A stretch of 64,000 bases of DNA, taken from the NCBI RefSeq assembly GCF_002803085.1, contig NZ_NNBJ01000001.1, positions 186,001 to 250,000 of the forward strand, given 5' to 3'. Made by a program: the position numbers and the translations under genes. This document shows positions 42,213 through 49,897 of this stretch, one piece after another. Positions within the stretch are counted from its first letter, which is position 1; each line of letters opens with the position of its first letter. The DNA comes from Streptomyces sp. CB01201. Its GTDB lineage: Bacteria; Actinomycetota; Actinomycetes; Streptomycetales; Streptomycetaceae. The notes below the pieces were generated by a model. The model worked only from the letters and a program-made list of their open reading frames with translations, did no database searches and was not told the origin of the DNA.

Positions 42213-42491
42213 TCATGGCCGGCGCCCGTAGCCGAGGAGCCGTTCCAGCTCCGTCCCGGCGTCCTCGCTGCCGGCATCCGAGAGCCGTTGCAGCTCGTGC
42301 AGGTCGCGCCGTTCGACGGCGCGCCGGGTCAGCAGTCGCCCCGCCTGCTCGCTGCCCTCGTCGAGCAGTTCCGACAGCTCGTCCAGGCGGTCGCCTGCGT
42401 CGGCGAGGTCGGCGAGACGGTCCAGCGCCCTCTCGTTGCCTTCGTCCGCAAGCGCGCGGAGGACATTTTCAGGGAACTCGTGATCGGCCAT
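42213..42491 (-). CDS. Small helical-repeat protein, unknown function
   Basis: 92 residues from ATG 42491. The chain is a series of helix pairs with recurring ALADEGNERALDRLADLADAGD, LDELSELLDEGSEQAGRLLTRRAVERRD and LHELQRLSDAGSEDAGTELERLL, i.e. about three degenerate ~25-27-residue repeats with the core L-x-x-L-(A/S)-D-x-G-(N/S)-E-x-A, resembling short alpha-hairpin repeats such as Sel1/HEAT-like solenoids. It is probably an interaction module. It is divergent from the MerR gene and shares the gap containing the MerR operator. Confidence 0.7.
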   Translation of the reverse strand: MADHEFPENVLRALADEGNERALDRLADLADAGDRLDELSELLDEGSEQAGRLLTRRAVERRDLHELQRLSDAGSEDAGTELERLLGYGRRP

Positions 42492-42506
42492 GGGAGTAGC
42501 CTGCGG

Positions 42507-42525
42507 CCTTGCCCCAGGGGCAAGG
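42507..42525. promoter_or_regulatory. MerR-type operator, perfect 19-bp dyad
   Basis: CCTTGCCCCAGGGGCAAGG: nine-base arms around a single central A. With -35 TTGCCC (42509-42514) and -10-like GATGAT (42534-42539) the spacer is 19 bp, the extended spacing that MerR-family activators correct by DNA distortion. The predicted start falls at about 42545-42546, on the ATG of the MerR gene. Confidence 0.75.
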
Positions 42526-42544
42526 TCAAGCACGATGATGGGGG

Positions 42545-43285
42545 ATGCTCACGATCGGACAGCTCGCCCAACAGGCAGGCGTATCGACCAAAGCCATCCG
42601 CGTCTACCACGCCAAGGGCCTACTGCCCGAAGCCGACCGGGACGCCTCCGGATACCGTCGCTACGACGCGCAGGCGATCATCGACCTGACCCGGATCGTC
42701 ACCCTTGCCCAAGCCGGTGTCCCGCTGGCCCGCGTCCGGGACGTGCTGGACGCCGACGCCGACCGGGCCGCAGAGGAGCTCGACCGGATCGACGCCGAAT
42801 TGTGCACGGGCATTCGCCAACTCCAGCAACGCCGGGCCCGGCTGCGCCATCTCGACCGGCCCGAGCGCCTCTGCCTGCCTCCCGAGGCCGTCGAATTCAT
42901 GGACCGGCTCCGTGCCATCGGCCTGTCCGAACGCCACGAGCACGCGATCCGTGACGGCTTCATCCTCGGCCACGCCCTCGCCCCCGACCTCACCCGCGCC
43001 ATCCTGCCCTCGCGCACGGCCCTGTTGGTCGACGCCGAGTACGTTGCCGTCCTGCGTGGCTATGACGCCGCCATTGATTGGAGCCCGGACGATCCCCGGC
43101 TCAAAGGGCTTGCCGACGCGGCGACCCGGATCGCCCTGCGCATGACGCTGGTCTCCGACCTTCCGGGCTTCGACCGTGTGCCACCGGGGACCGTCAGCCT
43201 CCTCACCGGGCACCTCGGCATCGACAGCCCCGCCTGGGCACGCCTCGACCAACTCATCACCCGGCAGCTCGCGACGGCCACGTAA
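42545..43285 (+). CDS. MerR-family transcriptional regulator
   Basis: 246 residues. The N-terminal MerR winged helix MLTIGQLAQQAGVSTKAIRVYHAKGLLPEADRDASGYRRYDAQ (residues 1-43) is followed by the long dimerisation helix (AEELDRIDAELCTGIRQLQQRRARLRHLDRPER). The C-terminal ~140 residues form a larger effector domain that resembles no metal-binding tail; only one cysteine-bearing site (ELCTG, RLCLP) is seen, so an organic ligand is more likely than a metal. Translation is probably leaderless. Targets are itself and possibly the divergent helical-repeat gene. Confidence 0.88.
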   Translation: MLTIGQLAQQAGVSTKAIRVYHAKGLLPEADRDASGYRRYDAQAIIDLTRIVTLAQAGVPLARVRDVLDADADRAAEELDRIDAELCTGIRQLQQRRARLRHLDRPERLCLPPEAVEFMDRLRAIGLSERHEHAIRDGFILGHALAPDLTRAILPSRTALLVDAEYVAVLRGYDAAIDWSPDDPRLKGLADAATRIALRMTLVSDLPGFDRVPPGTVSLLTGHLGIDSPAWARLDQLITRQLATAT

Positions 43286-43592
43286 GTCCCCGTCACTGCC
43301 ACGGAAGCCCACCCGACCGCTGCCGACGTCCGCACTGCCGCCACCGAAGGCCGCCCCCCCACTCGGACGAACCGTTGGCGCGCTCGCCCAACCGTGTCCG
43401 TCCCCGGATGCGGGCGCGGACGTGGGCGTCGACGTAGACGCGGTCATGTGGACCATAGCCGCAGGTCAGACACATCGGCCACGGGTTTTCATACGCATTG
43501 CCGGCGGCTGCGGCGGGCAGATCGAAAATCCCTGGCCCATCCGCTTCCCCGCGGTCAAGCTGCTGTCGACAGCCCACCTATCGGGAGCAGCA
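43286..43592 (+). other. 307-bp intergenic region upstream of the RNA repair genes
   Basis: No supported gene. Base composition falls toward the right end (AAAATCCC, GGTTTTCATACGC near 43487-43530), consistent with a promoter region, but no convincing -35/-10 pair or dyad stands out. A lower-strand frame (43577-43293) has a Cys-x-x-Cys (CLTCGYG) but weak codon bias. Confidence 0.5.
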
Positions 43593-44798
43593 GTGATCGA
43601 CCTCGACCGTCTCATTCCGTCCGCGCGACTGGCCTCCGCCGTCGCCGCGGGGCACGTGGTGCGCAAGGCGCATCCCGAGCTGCCGCTCTCCCTCTACTCG
43701 TACAGCAGGGCGTGCCAGTACGAGCAGGCGTGGGACGAGGTCACCACACGGTGCCGCGGGCTCGTCGTGGACGACGAGCGGGGGGTGGTCGTCGCGCACT
43801 GTCTGCCCAAGTTCTTCAATGTGGGCGAGCACAGCGCCGGCCGGCACTACGCGCCGCCGCTGCCCGACGAGCCCTTCGAGGTGTTCGACAAGGTCGACGG
43901 GTCGCTGGGGATCGTGTTCCACTACGCGGGGCGCTGGCGGGTCGCCTCCCGGGGGTCGTTCACGTCCGGGCAGGCAGCCTGGGCGGGCGCCTGGCTCGAC
44001 GGGCGGGACACCGGAAAGCTGCGGCCCGGGGTGACGTACCTCGCGGAGATCCTCTACCCGGAGAACCGGATCGTGGTCGACTACGGCGGCCGGCGCGACC
44101 TCGTGCTGCTCGCCGCGTACGAGTCGACGGGCGAGGAGATCGCGCTGGACCGGGCCGCCGAGGACTGGGCGGCCGTCGGGTCGGTGGCCCGGTCCTGGCC
44201 CGCGGTGCCGCTCGCGGAACTCCTGGCGCGCACCGGCTCCAACGCGCACGCCGACGGCCGCGAGGCCACCGGCACCGACGCCGAGGGCTATGTCGTCCGG
44301 TACGCCTCCGGGCTCCGGGTCAAGGCGAAGATCAGCGAGTACGTGCGGCTGCACAAGGTGCTGACCGGCATCACCGAACGCGACATCTGGCGCTTCCTCG
44401 GCATCCGCCGGTTCGCCGGGCGGGACCCCAAGCGGGTCGCGCAGGCGATCGGCTGCGGGTCCGGCGAGATCGCCGCACTCACCGCGGACGGCGCCGACCC
44501 GCTGGAAGTTATGCTTCAGCAGGTCCCCGACGAGTTCGACACCTGGGTGCGGAGCGTCGCGGACCGCCTGGACGCCGAGGCCGCCGAGGCGGCCCGGCTG
44601 GCCGCCGAACGGTTCGCCCAGATCGCCCATCTCGCCCAGGACCGGGGCGCGTTCGCCCGCGCCGTCCAGCGAATCCCGGACCGTACCGTACGGGCGTCCG
44701 TGTTCCAGCTGCTCGACGGCCGGGACATCGACCTGCTGATCTGGCGGTCCGTCAAGCCGACGGCCGCCGACCCGTTCACGAACGACGAAGAAGGCTGA
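43593..44798 (+). CDS. ATP-dependent RNA ligase, T4 Rnl1-like
   Basis: 401 residues from GTG 43593, six bases after GGGAG. All nucleotidyltransferase motifs of T4 RNA ligase 1 are present in order: motif Ia-like RCRGLVVDD (53-61); motif I FDKVDGSLGI with adenylated lysine K100 (T4 Rnl1 uses K99); motif III YLAEILYPENRIV (149-161, E152); motif IV EGYV (231-234); motif V VKAKISEYVRLH (K244, K246). The C-terminal ~150 residues are helical, as the tRNA-specificity domain of Rnl1 is. It seals 5'-phosphate to 3'-OH RNA ends. It lies 8 bp before the Pnkp-like gene. Confidence 0.92.
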   Translation: MIDLDRLIPSARLASAVAAGHVVRKAHPELPLSLYSYSRACQYEQAWDEVTTRCRGLVVDDERGVVVAHCLPKFFNVGEHSAGRHYAPPLPDEPFEVFDKVDGSLGIVFHYAGRWRVASRGSFTSGQAAWAGAWLDGRDTGKLRPGVTYLAEILYPENRIVVDYGGRRDLVLLAAYESTGEEIALDRAAEDWAAVGSVARSWPAVPLAELLARTGSNAHADGREATGTDAEGYVVRYASGLRVKAKISEYVRLHKVLTGITERDIWRFLGIRRFAGRDPKRVAQAIGCGSGEIAALTADGADPLEVMLQQVPDEFDTWVRSVADRLDAEAAEAARLAAERFAQIAHLAQDRGAFARAVQRIPDRTVRASVFQLLDGRDIDLLIWRSVKPTAADPFTNDEEG

Positions 44799-44806
44799 AC
44801 CCCGCC

Positions 44807-45730
44807 ATGCCCACCGTGCACGTCATGACCGGACTGCCCGCCTCCGGCAAGACCACCGCCGCCCGCAAGCTCGTCGCCGACTCCGACGGCCGGTGCCGTC
44901 GCGTCAACCTCGACGACCTGCGCGCGATGTTCGACGACGCGGGCGTCCGGCGCGAGCGGTCGCACACCGCCGAGCAGAGCGTCCTCGCGGTGCAGGACGC
45001 GGCGGTGCGCGAGACGATCGCCGCCGGGTTCGACGTCGTCGTCGACAACACCCATCTCACCTCGCACATCCCCAAACGCCTCAAGGCGGCCGTGGCCGGG
45101 CGGGCCCGCTTCGTAGTGCACGACTTCACGGACGTGCCCGTCGAGGAGTGCCTGCGCCGCGACGCGGCCCGTGCGAACCCCGTCGGCGAGGACATCATCC
45201 GGCTGCTCGCGGACAAGCACGCCAAGGCGGTGCGGGGCGGCTGGCGTCTGACGGACGCCTGGATGAACGACTCCGTCGTGCTCGCCGAGGTCGAGCCGTA
45301 TGTGCCGGACACGTCCCTGCCCGGTGCGGTGATGTGCGACATCGACGGCACGCTCGCGGTCAACATCGGCCGGAACCCGTACGACTTCACGCGTTGCGAG
45401 CAGGACGGCCTCAACGGCTCCGTCCGCGACGCCCTGATCGGCTTCCGGCAGGCGCACGGGGACACGATCGTCCTGCTGTCGGGCCGGGGCGAGGAGTACC
45501 GGCCCCAGACCCGGGCGTGGCTCGCGGCGCACGGCGTGCCGTACGACGAGCTGTGGATGCGGCCGGCCGGTGACGGGCGGCGCGACGACGTGGTGAAGGC
45601 GGAGCTCTTCGACGCCCATGTGCGTCACCGGTTCCACGTACGGGTCAGCCTGGACGACCGCGACCGGGTGGTTGCCGTGTGGCGCCGTCTCGGGCTGCCC
45701 ACCTGGCAGGTCAACTACGGTGCTTTCTGA
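44807..45730 (+). CDS. Polynucleotide 5'-kinase/3'-phosphatase, T4 Pnkp-like
   Basis: 307 residues (T4 Pnkp has 301). N-terminal kinase: P-loop GLPASGKT (9-16, K15), then NLDDLRAMF with D36 and R39 at the positions of T4 D35 and R38. C-terminal HAD phosphatase: D178-I-D180-GTLA, VLLSGRGEEYRPQT (motif II) and VSLDDRDRVV (motif IV). The enzyme removes 3'-phosphate (and 2',3'-cyclic phosphate) and phosphorylates the 5'-OH, preparing broken RNA for the ligase encoded just upstream. Together they form a complete healing-and-sealing pair of the kind phage T4 uses to repair cleaved tRNA. Confidence 0.92.
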   Translation: MPTVHVMTGLPASGKTTAARKLVADSDGRCRRVNLDDLRAMFDDAGVRRERSHTAEQSVLAVQDAAVRETIAAGFDVVVDNTHLTSHIPKRLKAAVAGRARFVVHDFTDVPVEECLRRDAARANPVGEDIIRLLADKHAKAVRGGWRLTDAWMNDSVVLAEVEPYVPDTSLPGAVMCDIDGTLAVNIGRNPYDFTRCEQDGLNGSVRDALIGFRQAHGDTIVLLSGRGEEYRPQTRAWLAAHGVPYDELWMRPAGDGRRDDVVKAELFDAHVRHRFHVRVSLDDRDRVVAVWRRLGLPTWQVNYGAF

Positions 45731-45753
45731 GGGAGTTCGAGCCGGACGAGTCC

Positions 45754-46470
45754 CTATGACGCGTCGTGGAAGACGAGGCCGAGGGTGCGCCGGCGGCCCG
45801 AACGTACGGCGCTGACCCCGTGCCGCACCGGCGCGGCCGACCAGCCGCGCCGGGAGGCCACCGGCCGGTCCCGGGTGGTGAAGATCAGCCCGTGGCCCTG
45901 GGGAACCAGGGTCGCGGTGCCCCGTGACTGGGCGCGCGGGCGCTGCTCGACCAGGAGGAACTCGCCGCCCGTGTAGTCGGTGCCGGGCGCGTCCAGGCCG
46001 ATGACGACCTGGAGCGGGAAGACCGCCTCGCCGAACAGGTCGCGGTGCAGGGCGTTCCAGTCGCCGGGACCGTACCGCAGGAGGATCTGCGCGCACTTGG
46101 CCTGCCCCGCCGCGTGGCAGTGGGCCAGCCACTCCTCCAGGGTGTCGGGCCAGGGGGCCGGCCGCCCGAGCCGCGCGGCCCAGTCGCGGGCGATCGGAAG
46201 CAGCAACGGGTAGAAGGCGGCCCGCAGTTCCCGCACGAGGCCGGGCAGCGGCTCGGCGAAGTAGCGGTACTGACCGGATCCGAAGCGGTAGCGGGCCAGA
46301 TCGACGGTCGAGCGGAACCGTTCGGTCCGGTCGTAGCCGTCGGCCAGGGACCGGCACTGGGCCGCGGTGAGCAGCCGGTGCGTGGGCGCGCAGCCGTGGG
46401 CGTCGAGTTCCTCGACGATGCCGGGCCAGTCGCCGGCGCCCACGCGCTCGGCGGTGCGGGTGCTGGACAT
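45754..46470 (-). CDS. 2-oxoglutarate/Fe(II)-dependent oxygenase
   Basis: 238 residues from ATG 46470 behind GGAGGGTCCCC. The double-stranded beta-helix facial triad is H142-x-D144 (ALHRDLFGE) and H217 (VRHGVS), with R227/R228 (GRRRTLGLVFHD) as the likely 2OG-binding arginine ten residues later. It resembles prolyl-hydroxylase/AlkB-like cores. Substrate unknown. It is convergent with the Pnkp-like gene (23 bp between stops); an RNA or nucleobase target is an attractive but unproven idea. Confidence 0.82.
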   Translation of the reverse strand: MSSTRTAERVGAGDWPGIVEELDAHGCAPTHRLLTAAQCRSLADGYDRTERFRSTVDLARYRFGSGQYRYFAEPLPGLVRELRAAFYPLLLPIARDWAARLGRPAPWPDTLEEWLAHCHAAGQAKCAQILLRYGPGDWNALHRDLFGEAVFPLQVVIGLDAPGTDYTGGEFLLVEQRPRAQSRGTATLVPQGHGLIFTTRDRPVASRRGWSAAPVRHGVSAVRSGRRRTLGLVFHDAS

Positions 46471-46614
46471 GGGGACCCTCCGATGTGCGGGGCGGCGGGC
46501 GTGGAGCCCGGGCCCGAGCGGTGCGATACATCGAGGGTGGCCCGTGGTGTGCGCCGTGACCGGCGGGAATCGGACGTCGCACCACGGCGGCCGGGGGACC
46601 GGCCGCCCGGGGCG

Positions 46615-46791
46615 TCAGACGGCGGGCTCCGGTGCGGGGCGCGGAACGACGACCAGGAAGGCGTCGCTCTCCAGGTCCATCACGACCTCGGCCGCCAGCC
46701 CCTCGTTCCTGCGGTCCCGCGCGAACTCCTCGGCAGGCCAGTGGCCGCGCGGACCGCCCGCGGGAAAACGTTCCAGTACTGTACGACGCAT
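46615..46791 (-). CDS. Small conserved-looking protein (58 aa)
   Basis: ATG 46791 follows AGGGGGCGCGAAAA. The product MRRTVLERFPAGGPRGHWPA... continues with EEFARDRRNEGLAAEVVMDLESDAFLVVV. It is basic at the N-terminus, with a predicted helix (EEFARDRRNEGL) and a beta strand (DAFLVVV). Codon bias is good. I recognise the pattern RFPxGGPRGxW...AEEFAxxRRxEG...EVVMDLxSDAFLV from other actinobacteria but know no function. It lies between the oxygenase and kinase-Nudix genes. Confidence 0.65.
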   Translation of the reverse strand: MRRTVLERFPAGGPRGHWPAEEFARDRRNEGLAAEVVMDLESDAFLVVVPRPAPEPAV

Positions 46792-47042
46792 TTTTCGCGC
46801 CCCCTTGTGTCTCTTTCGGCACTCGCACAACGACATCCGCGCCGTCGGCGTTACGGCCCCCCGTGACCGGTGCCCGTACCTCAGGACGCCTGCGGGGGCT
46901 CACCGGTGGCACCCCGCAAGCAACAGCCCGGCCACAGTTGTGTGCGCGATCAAGGACGGTCGAGGACGGCCCGAGCCCCGCGCGGGGTTTCCGTGGCAGG
47001 GTGTTGCGGGCAGTCCACTGGGGGCTACGAAGAGGGGGAACC

Positions 47043-48083
47043 GTGATCGTCTGGGTCAACGGCGCATTCGGCGCGGGCAAGACGAGCACCGCGCGCGAGC
47101 TGATCGACCTGATCCCGAACAGTACGTTCTACGACCCCGAGGTGATCGGCGGGGCGCTGCGGCAACTGCTGCCGCAGAAGCTGCTCGACCAGGTCGGCGA
47201 CTACCAGGACCTGCCGATCTGGCGGCGGCTCGTGGTGGACGGCGCGGCCGCACTGCACGCCGAGGTGGGCGGCGTCCTCGTGGTGCCGATGACGTTGACG
47301 CGGCAGGAGTACCGGGACGAGATCTTCGGGGGGCTCGCGGCCCGCCGGATTCCGGTACGGCATGTGCTCCTCACCCAGGAGGAAACGATCCTGCGCGGGC
47401 GGATCGCGGCGCGCGTGGAGATCCCCGACGATCCCGAGGCCGACGAGCAGCGGGTCCGCACCTGGGCCTACGAACACATCGAAGCGTTCAAGGAGGCGCT
47501 CGGCTGGCTGACCGCCGACGCGTACGCCGTCGACAACGGCACGCTCACCCCGCGCGCGACCGCCGAGCGCATAGCCGACGCGGTCCGCTCCGGTGCGGCC
47601 CGCGTCTGCGACATCGTGCAGACCCCCGAACCCACCGCCGAGACGCTCGCCGCCGGGGTGCTGCTCTTCGACGAGGAGGACCGGGTGCTCCTCGTCGACC
47701 CCACGTACAAGCCCGGCTGGGAGTTCCCCGGCGGTGTGGTCGAACGGGGCGAGGCCCCCGCCCGGGCCGGGGTGCGCGAGGTGGAGGAGGAACTCGGCGT
47801 CCGGCTCGGCCGGGTGCCCCGGCTCCTGGTCGTCGACTGGGAACCACCCAGACCGCCCGGCTACGGCGGTCTGCGGCTCCTGTTCGACGGCGGACGGCTG
47901 GAGGGCGCACGGGCCGGCGAAGTACTGCTGCCGGGCGCCGAACTGCGCGGCTGGCGCTTCGTCAGCGAGCAGGAGGCGGCCCAACTCCTGCCGCCCGCCC
48001 GCTTCGAGCGGCTGCGCTGGGCACTGCGGGCCCGGGAGCGGTCGACCGTGCTCAACCTGGAGGCCGGAATCCCGGTCGGCTGA
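47043..48083 (+). CDS. TmrB-like kinase fused to a Nudix hydrolase
   Basis: 346 residues from GTG 47043 behind GAGGGGGAACC. Residues 1-190: P-loop kinase-like domain VIVWVNGAFGAGKTSTAREL (P-loop 7-14) with YDPEVIG, resembling TmrB/tunicamycin-resistance-type and adenylate-kinase-like NTPases. Residues 200-346: Nudix domain, box GGVVERGEAPARAGVREVEEEL (about 230-251, GX5EX7REUXEE). Such a fusion joins a phosphotransferase with a nucleoside-diphosphate-linked hydrolase. The substrate is unknown; nucleotides, NAD-related compounds or RNA ends are possible. Confidence 0.85.
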   Translation: MIVWVNGAFGAGKTSTARELIDLIPNSTFYDPEVIGGALRQLLPQKLLDQVGDYQDLPIWRRLVVDGAAALHAEVGGVLVVPMTLTRQEYRDEIFGGLAARRIPVRHVLLTQEETILRGRIAARVEIPDDPEADEQRVRTWAYEHIEAFKEALGWLTADAYAVDNGTLTPRATAERIADAVRSGAARVCDIVQTPEPTAETLAAGVLLFDEEDRVLLVDPTYKPGWEFPGGVVERGEAPARAGVREVEEELGVRLGRVPRLLVVDWEPPRPPGYGGLRLLFDGGRLEGARAGEVLLPGAELRGWRFVSEQEAAQLLPPARFERLRWALRARERSTVLNLEAGIPVG

Positions 48084-48104
48084 GGCCCGCAGGACGGCCG
48101 GCGC

Positions 48105-48164
48105 GTTCACAGTCGGCGTGTTCACGGCCGGCGTGTTCACGGTCGGCGTGTTCACAAGGGGGGT
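48105..48164. repeat. 15-bp tandem repeat (4 units)
   Basis: Units at 48105, 48120, 48135 and 48150, consensus GTTCACGGTCGGCGT, in the gap between the convergent kinase-Nudix and M20 genes. The fourth is degenerate. Read on the lower strand it would give a repeated Asn-Thr-Pro-x-Val, but no gene there is credible. Confidence 0.8.
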
Positions 48165-48190
48165 GGGGCGGATCGCCGCACCCGAAGCAG

Positions 48191-48228
48191 GCGGTGTCCG
48201 CGGCGAGCGCGCCCGCCGAGGACACCGC
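48191..48228. terminator. Hairpin between convergent genes
   Basis: GCGGTGTCC (48191-48199) pairs with GGACACCGC (48220-48228), with a further inner 5 bp after one mismatch. Part of a two-hairpin terminator zone for the Nudix and M20 genes. Confidence 0.55.
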
Positions 48229-48242
48229 GCCGAAGGGGTCGT

Positions 48243-48290
48243 GATCCCTGCGGCGGACGTACGCCGCCGACGAGGTCCGCCGCAGGGATC
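48243..48290. terminator. Strong 16-bp hairpin, bidirectional terminator
   Basis: GATCCCTGCGGCGGAC (48243-48258) is perfectly complementary to 48275-48290, with a 16-base loop. It lies 64 bp beyond the M20 stop and 160 bp beyond the Nudix stop. No U-tract follows on either strand. Confidence 0.7.
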
Positions 48291-48353
48291 CGCGCTCCGG
48301 GCGATGTCCGGCCGAACGCTCGACGCCCGGCCGGCTCCGCCGTCAAGGAGGGC

Positions 48354-49718
48354 TCAACTCCGCTTGGACTCCGCGTAGTTGACCAGGAAATGCGCCTCCG
48401 CGACCGACAGGCGCTCCAGCTCCTCGGGGGACACGCTCTCGTTCACGGCGTGGATCTGCGCCTCGGGCTCGCTGAGACCGATCAGCAGGATCTCGGCCTG
48501 CGGGTAGAGCGCGGCCAGCGTGTTGCACAGCGGGATCGAGCCGCCCATGCCGGAGGACTGCATCTCCTCGCCCGGGTAGGCCACCGCCATCGCCTCGGCC
48601 ATCGAGGTGTACGCCGGGCTGTTGATGTCCGCGCGGAACGGCTGGCCCTGGCCGACCTGCTCGAAGGAGACACGGGCGTTCCACGGCACGTGCTTCTCGA
48701 TGTGCGCGTACAGCAGCTTGGTCGCCTCGGCCGCGTCCTGGCCGGGCGGCACCCGCAGGCTGACCTGCGCACGGGCGGTCGCCGGGATGGACGGCGTGGC
48801 GCCGGCGACCGGGTGGCAGTCGATGCCGACGACCGTGACGGCCGGGCGGGCCCAGATGCGGTCGGCGACGGTGCCGGTGCCGGGCAGCGCCACCCCGTCG
48901 AGGACCTTGGCGTCCTGGCGGAACTCGCCCTCCGGGTACCGAAGGCCGTCCCACGCCGAGTCGGACGGCAGGCCCTCGATGACGGTCTGGCCGTGCTCGT
49001 CGCGCAGCGAGTCCAGAACGCGGATCAGCGCGGCCAGCGCGTCCGGGGCCGCGCCGCCGAACTGGCCCGAGTGCAGGTTGCCCTCCAGGGTGTCGATCCG
49101 TACGCGGATCATCGTCATGCCGCGCAGCGTCGCCGTCACCGTGGGCAGGCCGACCCGGAAGTTGCCCGTGTCGCCGATCACGATCGCGTCCGCCGTGAGC
49201 AGCTCGGGGTGCGCCTCGGCGTACTGCTCAAGGCCGCCGGTGCCCTGCTCCTCCGAGCCCTCCACGATCACCTTGACGGTGACCGGGACCCCGCCGCCCG
49301 CCTTCAGGGCGCGCAGCGCGAGCAGATGCATGATGAACCCGCCCTTGCAGTCCGCCGCGCCGCGGCCGTACCAGCGGCCGTCGCGCTCGGTCAGCTCGAA
49401 CGGCGGGGTCAGCCACGCGGACTCGTCCAGCTTCGGCTGCACGTCGTAGTGCGCGTACAGAAGCACGGTGGGCGCGCCCTCGGGGCCGGGCAGCAGGCCG
49501 TAGACCGACTGGGAACCGTCGGGGGTGTCCAGCAGGGCCACGTCCTGGAAGCCCTCGGTGCGCAGCGCTTCGGCCACCCAGTTCGCGGCGGCCTCGCACT
49601 CACTGCGCGGCGCCACCGCCTCGTCCGCCACCGACTGGAACGCGACCAGCTCCGTCAGCTCCGCCTTGGCTCGGGGCATCAGCGCTGCGATGGTCTCGGC
49701 GATCGGATGTGCGGTCAT
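48354..49718 (-). CDS. M20-family metallopeptidase (dipeptidase-like)
   Basis: 454 residues from ATG 49718, behind AGGAGCGTGCCC. Zinc ligands and catalysis: H90-Y-D92 (LLYAHYDVQP), bridging D123 (GAADCKGG), catalytic E156 and E157 (VEGSEEQGTGG), then the lid domain (GNLHSGQFGGAAPDALAALIRVL) used for dimerisation. It hydrolyses dipeptides or N-acyl amino acids in the cytoplasm. It is the type seen in CNDP-like dipeptidases. Confidence 0.93.
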   Translation of the reverse strand: MTAHPIAETIAALMPRAKAELTELVAFQSVADEAVAPRSECEAAANWVAEALRTEGFQDVALLDTPDGSQSVYGLLPGPEGAPTVLLYAHYDVQPKLDESAWLTPPFELTERDGRWYGRGAADCKGGFIMHLLALRALKAGGGVPVTVKVIVEGSEEQGTGGLEQYAEAHPELLTADAIVIGDTGNFRVGLPTVTATLRGMTMIRVRIDTLEGNLHSGQFGGAAPDALAALIRVLDSLRDEHGQTVIEGLPSDSAWDGLRYPEGEFRQDAKVLDGVALPGTGTVADRIWARPAVTVVGIDCHPVAGATPSIPATARAQVSLRVPPGQDAAEATKLLYAHIEKHVPWNARVSFEQVGQGQPFRADINSPAYTSMAEAMAVAYPGEEMQSSGMGGSIPLCNTLAALYPQAEILLIGLSEPEAQIHAVNESVSPEELERLSVAEAHFLVNYAESKRS

Positions 49719-49897
49719 GGGCACGCTCCTCGTGGGTGCGACGTTGTAAGTACGGACACACATTGATGTATGCGCGTGTACGACGGAGATACGGCCGATC
49801 CTCCCACAGCGGGCCGGGACGGTAGGGCGGGGCTACTGCCCCGTAGGATGCGGACGTCAACACGAGCCACTGGTCGGACGGGGAGCAAAGGCACATC

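Noticed and set aside
43293..43577. Lower-strand frame with CLTCGYG upstream of the RNA ligase
   Set aside because: A single Cys-x-x-Cys, weak codon bias and no recognisable family; treated as intergenic.
43446..43592. ATG 43446 as start of the RNA ligase
   Set aside because: It would add 49 residues with no resemblance to Rnl1, and the GTG at 43593 has a proper ribosome-binding site.
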